A stretch of 64,000 nt of DNA from Thalassospira lucentensis (GCF_032921865.1 NZ_CP136684.1:1160501-1224500); one strand, 5' to 3'; shown: positions 27,651 to 36,268, counted from the first letter of the stretch. Notes: generated by a model from the letters alone, not told the origin. A program made the numbers and translations.

Positions 27651-28220
27651 TTAACGCAGCGGGAACGCGGTGTTGATGTTTCCACCATTGATCCCTACCG
27701 CAATATAGAAACGTTTTGAATCGTCATCACCTTCACAATACGGCCCCTGTGTCGCCAACACCGGATCGGGTCGGTTTTTTCCGCACACCACCCAACCGGG
27801 TGCCCCGGTCGGACATGCTTCCTGATTGGCTTCAGCATAAAGGATGGAGTTCACAACCTCATCCTGGGAACAGCTATCGGGGAACATGGTAGAAATCGAT
27901 TTCGGAACCCCGTTCTTATCGAAGGATATGTTGTAAATTCCCATCGGGTTCGCTGTCTGGGTGATCACAACATTCGTAATCCCCCCACCCGCAGGATTAT
28001 TTCCTCCGGGGCGGGAGTGGAAACCGACAGCTTTGCCTTTGCCATTAATCTCACCACAGAAAACATGGTCGCCATTGATGTCGGGCAGGCCGGCATTTGT
28101 GATCGTGCCGACCGGGCACGCAATCTGTGCCGTTGCAGATGCAGCACTGAGCATAAACAGCCCACAAACCAGCAGGGTCGCGGCTGCGAAAGTTCGGGAA
28201 AGCTTTGAAAGTGTCGTCAT
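27651..28220 (-). CDS. Secreted protein with a bacterial EndoU-like nuclease domain
   Basis: Predicted exported protein of 189 residues. A Sec signal peptide (about residues 1-32) ends at SATAQ. The mature part contains DHVFCGEINGKGKAVGFH, in which two histidines lie 16 residues apart inside a GEI-GKGKAVG frame, and it ends in INTAFPLR; these resemble the His-His core and the terminal Thr-x-Phe/Tyr of bacterial EndoU RNase domains. The expected catalytic lysine is not located with confidence. Six cysteines in the mature chain suit disulfides outside the cytoplasm. The ATG at 28220 has AGGAGGT five bases upstream. It is followed by a small acidic gene. Confidence 0.65.
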   Translation of the reverse strand: MTTLSKLSRTFAAATLLVCGLFMLSAASATAQIACPVGTITNAGLPDINGDHVFCGEINGKGKAVGFHSRPGGNNPAGGGITNVVITQTANPMGIYNISFDKNGVPKSISTMFPDSCSQDEVVNSILYAEANQEACPTGAPGWVVCGKNRPDPVLATQGPYCEGDDDSKRFYIAVGINGGNINTAFPLR

Positions 28221-28327
28221 AAACGACCTCCTTTGCCTTGTCCTATGCAGTTCCTGTCGCAACCGTCAGGGCCGCGACATACTGCCCGGAACAGACGCCA
28301 CCAACCCTGCACTGTGAAGCCACGACA

Positions 28328-29704
28328 TTAGAGCTGCGAGAATTCCAGCCCGATCCGAAGTGCCAGGACACTCGCAGGTTCAAAACGCATTGGCACGCCA
28401 CCGATTTTACCGCCATGCCATTGCGCCTTGGTCAGGACGAATGCCCCAAGTGGCAAGGCATGACTGGTGCGGAAATTGACCAGTGCGCGGATTTCCCTGG
28501 GTTTGCGAATACCTTCATCCCGCCACAGACAGTGATAGGCAAAAAGCGGTGTTCCGCTGCGCCGGTCAAGGAAGACAAACGGCACCTCGTAATGCCCCCA
28601 GCGTGCGTAATACAGGCTTTCAATCCCCGCACTTGATGTCAGGAACTGGGTCTGGATCGCTGTTTCCGCCAACCGGGTAATAGTTCCGCTATCCATCGCC
28701 TTGGCACCGATCAGGCCGGTCCGAAGACCCGGATGGATCAAATGCACCTTGAACGCCACCGCGCGCTGAAATGGCTTGGCGTCCTGATCAACTCGCTCAA
28801 GCCTGCGAACCAGCCACGCACTTTCAAGATATTCAAGATAACGGCGCAGCGTGTTTTTGGCGATATCAAGCTCGCGCGCCAGTGTCTCGATCGAAAATTC
28901 TGCACCCGTGTTATAGGCAAGAAGCACAAACAGCCGATGGAGATCCGACGGGCTTGAAATGCCATGCAGCCCCGGAAGATCCGAATGAAGTGACCGATGG
29001 ATTGATCCTGCCTCGCCATCACGATCGTGGAAGCCACCTTCATTGATATAGGCCTCGAACAGATCGTTAAGCTCGATCAGGCCATCGGGAATATCGGCGG
29101 TATAGCGCCCTACATTCGGGGTTTGCGGCAACACATCCGATGGCGCGATCCCGCGCTGCTCAAGATATTCGGCAAAACTGAAGGGCGGTAAAAACAGGCT
29201 TTGAATATGACCAAGTGCATCCTTCTTTGGCGCCAGCGCGCTAACCGCGACCACGCGCAACATCGGATCAGCGACCAGCAATTTCGCGATCCGGTCTTCC
29301 CAGTCACGCTGATAGGAAACCTCGTCGATAAACAGCCATAGCGGATGGTCTGCCGATATGCCCCGCATCGAACGCAGAAGCTTTGGCAGACGCGGCAGGT
29401 CGATTTCCAGAAACAGCGGATGTTCAAGCGAGATGTAGCAAACATGACGTCGCGGGGTATCAGCATTCAGCAATTCAGCCACCGCCTGACGCAGCATGAC
29501 GGTTTTGCCAACCCCACGTGGCCCGGTTAAAACAACGGCCTTTGATCCGTCATTCTTTTCAATCGCCGTCCAGAACCGTTTGAAAAAGGCACGTTGCGGC
29601 AGATCATGAACCAGATCGTCGGTGATGCCATCCCACCATGGATTATCAAGCATCAGCCGGTGCAGGAAGTCCTGCTCGCCCGGATGTTCAATCATGGTCG
29701 CCAT
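28328..29704 (-). CDS. AAA ATPase with C-terminal DUF4143 domain
   Basis: P-loop ATPase of 458 residues. Walker A is GPRGVGKT near residue 63 and Walker B is LWLFIDEVSYQRDW. The second half carries winged-helix-like residues (IETLARELDIAKNTLRRYLE is split over two helices) and a DUF4143 part with a nuclease-like fold in the wider family. Proteins of this kind are common singletons in bacteria and archaea, and their job is not known. The ATG at 29704 is preferred to a GTG at 29710. It lies 107 bases upstream of the EndoU-like gene on the same strand. Confidence 0.87.
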   Translation of the reverse strand: MATMIEHPGEQDFLHRLMLDNPWWDGITDDLVHDLPQRAFFKRFWTAIEKNDGSKAVVLTGPRGVGKTVMLRQAVAELLNADTPRRHVCYISLEHPLFLEIDLPRLPKLLRSMRGISADHPLWLFIDEVSYQRDWEDRIAKLLVADPMLRVVAVSALAPKKDALGHIQSLFLPPFSFAEYLEQRGIAPSDVLPQTPNVGRYTADIPDGLIELNDLFEAYINEGGFHDRDGEAGSIHRSLHSDLPGLHGISSPSDLHRLFVLLAYNTGAEFSIETLARELDIAKNTLRRYLEYLESAWLVRRLERVDQDAKPFQRAVAFKVHLIHPGLRTGLIGAKAMDSGTITRLAETAIQTQFLTSSAGIESLYYARWGHYEVPFVFLDRRSGTPLFAYHCLWRDEGIRKPREIRALVNFRTSHALPLGAFVLTKAQWHGGKIGGVPMRFEPASVLALRIGLEFSQL

Positions 29705-29862
29705 TATCACCCCACCCCGTTTTCCGGCTGATTTTCCGGCATGCCCGCCGCACGTTCGGCATCAAGCTAACCGGGAAAACCTTTAAATTAGGTATAGTGA
29801 TAAACGCTATTTCGGTATTTTTCAGCAAATACTTGCGATTAATCCAAGCTCCTCAAAAAGAA

Positions 29863-29887
29863 ACCGGGCCTGCAAAACAGGCCCGGT
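29863..29887 (-). terminator. Intrinsic terminator of the pspABC operon
   Basis: Perfect 10-base stem (ACCGGGCCTG, 29863-29872, with its complement 29878-29887) and a five-base loop. On the minus strand it is followed by TTTCTTTTT. It lies 76 bases past the pspC stop. Confidence 0.88.
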
Positions 29888-29963
29888 CAGGCAGCAATGC
29901 TGAATATCATGCGGTATCACTGCATGGCAGGGGGGATTGATACCGGCAACATCACAGCATGCG

Positions 29964-30542
29964 TTACGCTTTATCGTTGGGGGAGGATGAAGCGTCGTCA
30001 GCTTTACCATCGACATCATTCTTGTCGCTGGCATCGTTCTTTTTCATCTTTTCAAGCTCGGAAGCGAGCCGGTAATCGCCGGAAGCCACATAACCCTCCA
30101 TCGAACCGGTCCGACGTTCGAGATCATCGAATTTCTCACGAAGATCTTCCATCCAGGGCTCCTCGAAATCGACACCCATGGTCGGACGTTCTTCGATCGC
30201 ACCGGCATGCGTGGTCGAGGCATTATATGTTCCCGGGCGACCGGCCCCGCGGAATTTGCCGCGCAGACCATCAAACCATTCCGGATGATGCACATAGGCC
30301 CATGCAAGGGCAAACAGCATCACACCGACAGGGAAGCTGAAAATCAGGATCAGGATGAAGGCGATCAGAACCCCTTTGCGCGGGATACCGAACTTCTCCG
30401 CGATCCCGCGTGTTGTCCTGCGAATGACGCCACCGCATTCCTTGCCATCCTGGTCATGATGCCGGAAACGGCATCCGCCATGACGATGTTTCTTGTGACC
30501 GCGCTGATAACCGGCACCGGCAGCAGCTTGCTGGGCAGTCAT
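29964..30542 (-). CDS. pspC: Phage shock protein C-like membrane protein
   Basis: Envelope-stress membrane protein of 192 residues. After a His- and Lys-rich N-terminus, the PspC domain reads VIRRTTRGIAEKFGIPRKGVL in two parts with one strong membrane segment (about residues 57-85). The C-terminal half has a coiled coil, DLERRTGSMEGYVASGDYRL, close to the C-terminal signature of enterobacterial PspC, and a charged tail. It is longer than E. coli PspC (about 119 residues). The ATG at 30542 overlaps the pspB stop (ATGA) and has GGAGG upstream, better than the ATG at 30557. It receives and passes the stress signal with PspB. Confidence 0.88.
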   Translation of the reverse strand: MTAQQAAAGAGYQRGHKKHRHGGCRFRHHDQDGKECGGVIRRTTRGIAEKFGIPRKGVLIAFILILIFSFPVGVMLFALAWAYVHHPEWFDGLRGKFRGAGRPGTYNASTTHAGAIEERPTMGVDFEEPWMEDLREKFDDLERRTGSMEGYVASGDYRLASELEKMKKNDASDKNDVDGKADDASSSPNDKA

Positions 30543-30787
30543 ATCCTGTTCCTCCATTCGGCAACCTCGGCATCCAACAGGCGTTCAAGTGTTTCGACAC
30601 GATTTTCAAGGCGTTCTGCCCGGCCTTTCAGCATGGCGACGATTTCCTTTTCCTTCGCCACCTGTTCCGGACTGGATTTTTGCTGTTCGGCTTTCATCCG
30701 TTTCCAGAGTGTTATGTAGTGAAACACAACCCATACCGGACCGACAACGACAACAAACACAATTAGCGGTACAGCAATCGCCCACAT
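30539..30787 (-). CDS. pspB: Phage shock protein B
   Basis: Small inner-membrane protein of 82 residues: one N-terminal membrane segment (about residues 3-25), then a basic linker and a cytoplasmic leucine-zipper-like helix (AEQQKSSPEQVAKEKEIVAML and LENRVETLERLLDAEV). Size and layout match PspB. It works with PspC to release PspF from PspA. Coupled to pspC by a four-base overlap; 56 bases downstream of pspA. Confidence 0.9.
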   Translation of the reverse strand: MWAIAVPLIVFVVVVGPVWVVFHYITLWKRMKAEQQKSSPEQVAKEKEIVAMLKGRAERLENRVETLERLLDAEVAEWRNRI

Positions 30788-30843
30788 TTCAGTCAGCTCA
30801 ACCTTTGTTGCAGCTTATCGCATCGAAACACGCAAACCGCTGA

Positions 30844-31509
30844 TTATTTGTCTTTTTTGACCCGAGCCTTAAGCTCTTTCAGATCGTCCTCGATCCCGAG
30901 CTCGGCTTCAAGATCATCGAACTGCTCTTCAAGGCTCTGCCCGCGACCAAGGTCCCAGGAGTCCGCGCCAGCTTCAAGCTCGTCAATGCGACGCTCCATC
31001 TGCTCATAGCGCAGAAGCGCTTCGTCGATCTGACCGGAATGCAGCTTTTCACGCATCTTGACACGCTTTTCGGCGGTCTGCATGCGGATTTCAACTGCAC
31101 GCTGCTTGCCCTTGGCTTCGTTAAGCTTGTTCTGAAGCTTGTTCAGATCATCATCGAACTTGCCAAGCGTTTCCTCGATCACTTCAAGCTCGCGCTCCAG
31201 CACGACACTCTGATCGGCCAGACGGCGACGCGCCATCAGCGCACCTTTCGCCAGATCATCACGGCCTTTGGAAATGGCAAATTCTGCTTTGCCTTCCCAC
31301 TCAAGCTGACCGTCATGAAGTTTCTTGAGCTTGCGCTCTACTTCCTTCTTGTCGGCAATCGCCTTGACGGCAGCGGAACGAACTTCGACCAGGGTATCTT
31401 CCATTTCCTGGATCATCAATCGAACCATTTTCTCCGGATCTTCAGCACGATCCAGAAGCGAGTTGATATTGGCATTTACGATATCGGACAAACGCGAGAA
31501 CACGCCCAT
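30844..31509 (-). CDS. pspA: Phage shock protein A (PspA/IM30/Vipp1 family)
   Basis: Peripheral membrane protein of 221 residues that binds stressed inner membrane and, when free, inhibits PspF. It begins with the amphipathic helix GVFSRLSDIVNANINSLLD and the conserved AEDPEKMVRLMIQEM, then is almost wholly coiled coil, with RRLADQ in the middle, ending in a short acidic/basic tail. The length is that of E. coli PspA (222). First gene of pspABC, transcribed from a sigma-54 promoter at 31561-31576 and divergent from pspF. Confidence 0.97.
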   Translation of the reverse strand: MGVFSRLSDIVNANINSLLDRAEDPEKMVRLMIQEMEDTLVEVRSAAVKAIADKKEVERKLKKLHDGQLEWEGKAEFAISKGRDDLAKGALMARRRLADQSVVLERELEVIEETLGKFDDDLNKLQNKLNEAKGKQRAVEIRMQTAEKRVKMREKLHSGQIDEALLRYEQMERRIDELEAGADSWDLGRGQSLEEQFDDLEAELGIEDDLKELKARVKKDK

Positions 31510-31560
31510 TGTCTGATCTCCTTAAGAATACGGGGGACGCAAAAATTCTGATCCAACTAT

Positions 31561-31576
31561 TGCAGGCAGCGTGCCA
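31561..31576 (-). promoter_or_regulatory. Sigma-54 promoter of pspABC
   Basis: On the minus strand the sequence TGGCACGCTGCCTGCA gives an exact GG-N10-GC arrangement (GG at 31575-31574, GC at 31563-31562) and a close match to the TGGCACG-N4-TTGCA consensus. Predicted transcription start is near 31550, about 40 bases before the pspA ATG. PspF, the divergent enhancer-binding protein, is the expected activator. Confidence 0.9.
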
Positions 31577-31593
31577 GTTTTATTTTTCAACAA

Positions 31594-31606
31594 AATCAAT
31601 GATTTA
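31594..31606. promoter_or_regulatory. Candidate IHF site in the psp promoter
   Basis: AATCAATGATTTA fits the IHF consensus WATCAANNNNTTR at every defined position. It lies 18 bases upstream of the -24 element, between promoter and likely PspF sites, the position IHF takes in the E. coli pspA promoter. Confidence 0.65.
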
Positions 31607-31633
31607 ACATATCATCACTCTTGGAAAGTTATA

Positions 31634-31679
31634 TTTTTCGCGACTTTAATATCGTTTTTCGATAACGTTTTTCGCGAAA
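31634..31679. promoter_or_regulatory. Candidate PspF upstream activating sequences
   Basis: Three copies of TTTTTCG start at 31634, 31655 and 31668; the last is part of the palindrome TTTCGCGAAA (31670-31679) that reaches the pspF start. They sit 58-105 bases upstream of the -24 box, a normal enhancer distance for sigma-54 promoters, and would also allow PspF autorepression. Binding is inferred from position and repetition. Confidence 0.45.
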
Positions 31680-32683
31680 TGGACAGTTTACAACCAATCT
31701 TGGGCGAAGACCCCGTTTTTCTGGCCGCCCTTGAACATGTTTCACGTCTGGCGCCGATTGAACGGCCGTGTCTGGTGATCGGCGAACGCGGGTCGGGCAA
31801 GGAGCTGATTGCATCACGCCTGCATTACTTGTCCCGACGCTGGGGAGGCCCTCTGATCAAAGTCAATTGCGCGGCCCTGTCCGAAACGCTGCTTGATACC
31901 GAGTTGTTTGGTCACGAAGCCGGCGCGTTTACCGGAGCCACCAAACGCCATGTCGGACGATTTGAACGCGCACATGGCGGCACCATTATTCTGGACGAAA
32001 TCGCCACCGCCAGCCCCATGGTGCAGGAAAAGCTTCTGCGCGTTGTTGAATACGGTGAAATAGAACGCGTTGGCGGCTCTGACGTAATTGAAGTCGATAC
32101 CCGCGTGATTGGCGTCACCAATGAAAATCTGCGCGAACTGGCCCATCAGGGAAAATTCCGCGCCGACCTGCTTGATCGCCTTGCCTTTGATGTAATTGCC
32201 GTACCGCCACTTCGAGAACGATCCGATGATATTCTGCCGCTTGCCGAACAATTCGCCCTTGAAATGACCAAGCGCCTGTCACGTTCCGTTTTCGCCGGCT
32301 TTACCCCCGCCGCAGCACGACAGCTTCTGACCCATTCATGGCCGGGCAATGTCCGCGAATTGCGCAACGCGGTTGAACGCAGCCTTTATCTGGCTGAAGA
32401 TGACGAAAACCCGCTTGGGCGTATCGTACTTGATCCCTTTGCCAACATCTGGTCCGAAACCGGAGCCAAAACCGCCGCCCCGGCCAAGGCTGCGCCCCAA
32501 AACTCAGGTGACGAAACCGGCATCGACTTCAAATCAGAAGTCGCAGCCTTCGAAATTCGCCTTCTGGAAAAGGCACTGGCAGACAACGCCAACAATCAGA
32601 CCGAAGCCGCCAAACAACTCAGCCTGAATTATCATCAGTTCCGCCGATTACTAGACAAACACAAACTGCATCCCGGAAAATAG
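31679..32683 (+). CDS. pspF: PspF, sigma-54 enhancer-binding activator of the psp operon
   Basis: Sigma-54 activator of 334 residues with no receiver domain, as in E. coli PspF (325). It opens directly with the AAA+ domain: Walker A GERGSGKE near residue 40, the sigma-54 contact loop as EAGAFTGAT in place of the usual GAFTGA context, Walker B GTIILDEIAT, and the arginine-finger region. The C-terminal Fis-type helix-turn-helix is NQTEAAKQLSLNYHQFRRLL, residues about 305-325. The ATG at 31679 matches the family start; an open frame continues upstream to 31571 but would cover the regulatory sites. PspA binding is expected to inhibit it. Confidence 0.95.
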   Translation: MDSLQPILGEDPVFLAALEHVSRLAPIERPCLVIGERGSGKELIASRLHYLSRRWGGPLIKVNCAALSETLLDTELFGHEAGAFTGATKRHVGRFERAHGGTIILDEIATASPMVQEKLLRVVEYGEIERVGGSDVIEVDTRVIGVTNENLRELAHQGKFRADLLDRLAFDVIAVPPLRERSDDILPLAEQFALEMTKRLSRSVFAGFTPAAARQLLTHSWPGNVRELRNAVERSLYLAEDDENPLGRIVLDPFANIWSETGAKTAAPAKAAPQNSGDETGIDFKSEVAAFEIRLLEKALADNANNQTEAAKQLSLNYHQFRRLLDKHKLHPGK

Positions 32684-32698
32684 ACCCGGAACACAGGC

Positions 32699-33154
32699 AT
32701 GTATCAGCCCCGTACCAAAAATTACTGCAAATCCGATCCAGCCAAACGCTGGAACCTACCCGACAGGGTCTTTTTTGCCTGCGGTGCGTGTCACATTCTC
32801 GCACACGCCTTTCTTGATCGGCACACAACAAGGACAATGCAGCCACTCTGGCTGCGCCCGTTTGAAGGTTATACCGGCAGCCATATTATCGTCATATGGA
32901 ACGAGTGGGCGTTTGACTATCATGGTTATAGCAAGCGCACCGACCTAATCGCCCATTATTTCAAGCGGGCGAGACAACGCTGGCCGGAATGGAATGCAGA
33001 ACTTACCCTGCTACCTCGTAACGTTCTGATATCGGAGCAAAAATCAAAGGAAATCAAAGGCCTTTGGTTACGCGAACCAGATCAGTTTCTTCACAACGCA
33101 TTGCCCCGCGCCGAACGCTATCTAGATCGATTTGGCCCACCACCCGGCATTTAA
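32699..33154 (+). CDS. Conserved-looking hypothetical protein with CxxCH near the N-terminus
   Basis: Uncharacterised protein of 151 residues that I do not recognise. It has no signal peptide or membrane segment. It contains CGACH near residue 28, a form that can bind heme c but here has no export signal, so heme attachment is unlikely. The middle is aromatic-rich ([16 protein letters not shown]). The gene follows pspF by 15 bases on the same strand and could be co-transcribed. Its stop overlaps the end of the convergent acyl-CoA dehydrogenase gene by four bases. An internal ATG at 32834 is an alternative start. Confidence 0.6.
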   Translation: MYQPRTKNYCKSDPAKRWNLPDRVFFACGACHILAHAFLDRHTTRTMQPLWLRPFEGYTGSHIIVIWNEWAFDYHGYSKRTDLIAHYFKRARQRWPEWNAELTLLPRNVLISEQKSKEIKGLWLREPDQFLHNALPRAERYLDRFGPPPGI

Positions 33155-34284
33155 TCGGCCAGCGACCGCGCGATCACCATACGCTGGATGTCGGATGTGC
33201 CTTCATAGATCTGGCACACCCGGACATCACGGTAAATCCGTTCGACCGGGAAGTCTTTCAGATATCCGTAGCCACCGTGAATCTGGATCGCGGCAGAGCA
33301 AACCTGTTCGGCAATTTCGGACGCATAAAGCTTTGCCATGCAGGCCTCGGTCAGGCAGGGCTTGCCATCATCGCGCAACGCTGCTGCACGATGCACCAGC
33401 AACCGTGCCGCATCGATTTTGGTAGCCATATCGGCAAGGCGGAATGCCACCGCCTGATGATCAATGATCTTTTTACCGAACGTTTCGCGCTCATTGGCGT
33501 AATCGCGCGCAGCTTCGAACGCAGCACGCGCCATGCCGACCGACTGGGCGGCAATACCGATGCGCCCGCCCTCAAGGTTCGCAAGCGCGATCTTGTACCC
33601 CTGACCCTCTTCACCCAGCATCTTTTCCGCCGGAACGCGGCATTCAACAAAGGTGATCTGGCAGGTATCCGATGCATTCTGTCCAAGCTTTTCCTCGACC
33701 CGTGACACCACATAGCCCGGCGTATCGGTGGGCACGATAAAGGCGGAAATGCCACGTTTGCCTGCTTCCGGGTCTGTCACAGCAAACACAATCGCAACAT
33801 CGCCTTCACTGCCCGATGTGATGAATTGTTTGGAGCCGTTGATAATCCAGTCGTCTCCGTCGCGCACGGCACGCGTGCGCAGTGCACTGGCATCTGATCC
33901 GGCCTGAGGTTCGGTCAGGCAAAATGCGCCGATCTTTTCGCCACGCGCCATCGGGACCAGATATTTTTCTTTCTGATTTTCGGTGCCAAATTTCAGGATT
34001 GGCATGCAACCAACCGAATTGTGTACCGACATGATGGTCGATGTTGCACCGTCGCCCGCAGCAATTTCTTCTAACGCCAGCGCATAGGCGACATGATCCA
34101 TGCCCGCCCCGCCATATTCTTCGGGCACGAGCATGCCCAAAAAACCAAGCTCACCCAGCCCGGCAATCGCTTCGGCCGGGAAGGTATGGTGGATGTCCCA
34201 TTTTGCGGCGTGAGGTTTGAGTTCATTTTCGGCGAACTCGCGCGCGGTATCGCGCACCATGATTTGATGTTCTTCCAACCGCAT
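33151..34284 (-). CDS. Acyl-CoA dehydrogenase, short-chain type
   Basis: FAD enzyme that forms trans-2-enoyl-CoA from a short or branched acyl-CoA; 377 residues. It has the three-domain fold with [11 protein letters not shown] (FAD-binding), [11 protein letters not shown] and QIHGGYGYL. The catalytic Glu is at the usual C-terminal position, in [10 protein letters not shown], as in short/medium-chain, isobutyryl- and 2-methylbutyryl-CoA dehydrogenases. The ATG at 34284 has GGGAGG about ten bases upstream. It lies at the 3' end of a same-strand cluster with carbonic anhydrase, thiolase and isovaleryl-CoA dehydrogenase. The chain specificity cannot be fixed. Confidence 0.93.
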   Translation of the reverse strand: MRLEEHQIMVRDTAREFAENELKPHAAKWDIHHTFPAEAIAGLGELGFLGMLVPEEYGGAGMDHVAYALALEEIAAGDGATSTIMSVHNSVGCMPILKFGTENQKEKYLVPMARGEKIGAFCLTEPQAGSDASALRTRAVRDGDDWIINGSKQFITSGSEGDVAIVFAVTDPEAGKRGISAFIVPTDTPGYVVSRVEEKLGQNASDTCQITFVECRVPAEKMLGEEGQGYKIALANLEGGRIGIAAQSVGMARAAFEAARDYANERETFGKKIIDHQAVAFRLADMATKIDAARLLVHRAAALRDDGKPCLTEACMAKLYASEIAEQVCSAAIQIHGGYGYLKDFPVERIYRDVRVCQIYEGTSDIQRMVIARSLAD

Positions 34285-34353
34285 GGCGGTCACCCTCCCA
34301 ATTGGGCGATGCACCAGCCATGCGATCAGAAGATCGTTTTCATCAGGCCGGGC

Positions 34354-34974
34354 CTATTCTTCGCCCTGAACAAATTTGTCCTGCTCGGCATCAAAGCGCC
34401 ACAGGATCCCTTCTTTCATGCCGTACCACCAACCATGCAGGTTAAGGTCACCGGCATCGACCCGCTCCTTGATGAACGGGAACGTCATAAGATTTTCAAG
34501 CGAATTACGGATCGAATGCCGGGACACCTTATCCACATCCGGCCCGTGATGGAGGCAGCATTTCGCAATGCTGACCCATTCGCCGATAAAGTCACGATCA
34601 GGCACCTTGCCCGCGTCACCATGCTCGACCAAAGCCGCCATACCGCCACATCCCGAATGACCAAGAATGACGATATCCTTGACCTTAAGATCGCGAACGG
34701 CAAATTCGATTGCAGCCGACGTTCCGTGATAATTCTCGTCAGGCTCATAAGGCGGCACCAGGTTTGCCACGTTACGAACGACGAACATCTCACCCGGTTC
34801 GGCATTAGTCAAAATCGCCGGATCAACACGGGAGTCCGAACAGGCAATCAGCAGAACTTCCGGCTTTTGGCCCATATTGACCAAATCTTCTACTCGTTCA
34901 GGGCGTTGCTCGTAATACATCGCCTTGAAGCTTTTAAATCCGGCAAGCATCCGGTCGACTGTCGGTTTTGACAT
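34354..34974 (-). CDS. Beta-class carbonic anhydrase
   Basis: Zinc enzyme interconverting CO2 and bicarbonate in the cytoplasm, 206 residues. The zinc ligands are seen as ACSDSRVDP (Cys and the Asp/Arg dyad) and GHSGCGGM (His and Cys). The ATG at 34974 gives the family length; an open frame upstream to 35049 adds 25 unrelated residues. It lies between thiolase and acyl-CoA dehydrogenase genes on one strand. A possible link is bicarbonate supply to acyl-CoA carboxylases, which is inference. Confidence 0.94.
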   Translation of the reverse strand: MSKPTVDRMLAGFKSFKAMYYEQRPERVEDLVNMGQKPEVLLIACSDSRVDPAILTNAEPGEMFVVRNVANLVPPYEPDENYHGTSAAIEFAVRDLKVKDIVILGHSGCGGMAALVEHGDAGKVPDRDFIGEWVSIAKCCLHHGPDVDKVSRHSIRNSLENLMTFPFIKERVDAGDLNLHGWWYGMKEGILWRFDAEQDKFVQGEE

Positions 34975-35080
34975 CACGCGAATTCCCTCATCCTCGTCAA
35001 TCACTCTGGCGACAAAATAGGGTGAATTCGCGCAAGTTGGTAGCCCCAATCACTGATTTTTAGAACAACTTTAATCTGGC

Positions 35081-36268
35081 TCACAAAAGCTCTATGGCGA
35101 CCGCAGTTGCTTCGCCACCACCAATACAAAGTGATGCCACCCCCTTGGTTCCACCATGGGTTTTAAGTGCATGGATCAAAGTCACCAGCAGACGTGCACC
35201 GGTCGCACCAATCGGATGGCCAAGCGCACAGGCACCGCCATGGATATTGACTTTGCCATGGTCAAGGTCGAGATCACGCATGGCGGCCATTGCCACCACA
35301 GCAAAGGCTTCGTTGATTTCCCAAAGATCAACGTCATCCTTGGCCCAACCGGTTTTCGCCAGCACTTTTTTAATCGAGTCAATCGGGGCGGTTGTGAACC
35401 AGCACGGCTCTTGCGCATGGGTTGCATGTCCCATGATTTTCGCCAAAGGTTTCAAACCACGTTTTTCTGCCTCGGACTGGCGCATCATTACCATTGCCGC
35501 CGCTCCGTCCGAAATGGATGCCGAATGAGCCGCTGTCACGGTACCGTCCTTACGGAATGCCGGACGCAAGGTCGGGATTTTTTCCGGTTTCGCTTTGGGC
35601 GGCTGTTCATCGGCGGAAATGGTTACATCGCCTTTACGGGTGGTAAATGACACCGGGGCAATTTCCGTATCGAAATGCCCGGCATTTGCCGCATTCTGTG
35701 CACGCGTCAGTGACGTGATTGCATAATCATCCTGCTGTTCACGGGTAAAGCCATATTTATCAACCGTCGCCTCGGCAAAGGTACCCATCGAACGACCCTT
35801 TTCATAGGCATCCTCAAGCCCATCCAGCGCCATGTGATCATAGACCTCGGTATGACCGTAACGCTGACCACTACGCATATTGGGCAGCAGGAAGGGTGCA
35901 TTGGTCATGCTTTCCATACCACCAACGACCATGACATCGGCACTGCCGGCACACAGAATATCATGAGCAAACATCACGGCTTTCATGCCCGATCCGCACA
36001 TCTTGTTGATCGTCGTTGCACCGGCGGAACGCGGGATGCCTGCATTCCATGCGGCCTGACGCGCCGGGGCCTGCCCCTGACCGGCGGGCAGAACGTTACC
36101 CATGATGACTTCGTCTACATCGTCGGCTGCAACACCGCCACGTTCAAGCGCGGCCTTGATGGCAACGCCGCCCAGTTCGGATGCGGTAACGGTTGCAAAA
36201 TCACCCTGCATGCCGCCCATCGGGGTTCTGGCGCAGGAAACGATAACGATGGGGTCTGAATTGCTCAT
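35081..36268 (-). CDS. Acetyl-CoA acetyltransferase (thiolase)
   Basis: Thiolase of 395 residues, condensing or cleaving acetoacetyl-CoA. The nucleophilic Cys is in NKMCGSGMKAV near residue 88; the C-terminal active-site motifs are HGGACALGHPIGATGAR and CIGGGEA. The length is typical for AtoB/PhaA-type enzymes. The ATG at 36268 fits the family N-terminus SDPIVIVSCARTP. It lies 29 bases after isovaleryl-CoA dehydrogenase, which suggests a role at the end of leucine/isovalerate breakdown, where acetoacetyl-CoA or acetoacetate appears, although other uses such as polyhydroxybutyrate synthesis are possible. Confidence 0.94.
   Translation of the reverse strand: MSNSDPIVIVSCARTPMGGMQGDFATVTASELGGVAIKAALERGGVAADDVDEVIMGNVLPAGQGQAPARQAAWNAGIPRSAGATTINKMCGSGMKAVMFAHDILCAGSADVMVVGGMESMTNAPFLLPNMRSGQRYGHTEVYDHMALDGLEDAYEKGRSMGTFAEATVDKYGFTREQQDDYAITSLTRAQNAANAGHFDTEIAPVSFTTRKGDVTISADEQPPKAKPEKIPTLRPAFRKDGTVTAAHSASISDGAAAMVMMRQSEAEKRGLKPLAKIMGHATHAQEPCWFTTAPIDSIKKVLAKTGWAKDDVDLWEINEAFAVVAMAAMRDLDLDHGKVNIHGGACALGHPIGATGARLLVTLIHALKTHGGTKGVASLCIGGGEATAVAIELL

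Noticed and set aside
29850-29930. Possible signal recognition particle RNA (GGTCAGGCAGCA near a hairpin)
   Set aside because: The core GGAAGGAAGCAGCC loop is absent, and the hairpin is fully explained as the psp operon terminator.
32782-32800. CGACH in the protein at 32699-33154 as a cytochrome c heme site
   Set aside because: The protein has no signal peptide or membrane anchor and no distal ligand context, so heme c attachment is unlikely.
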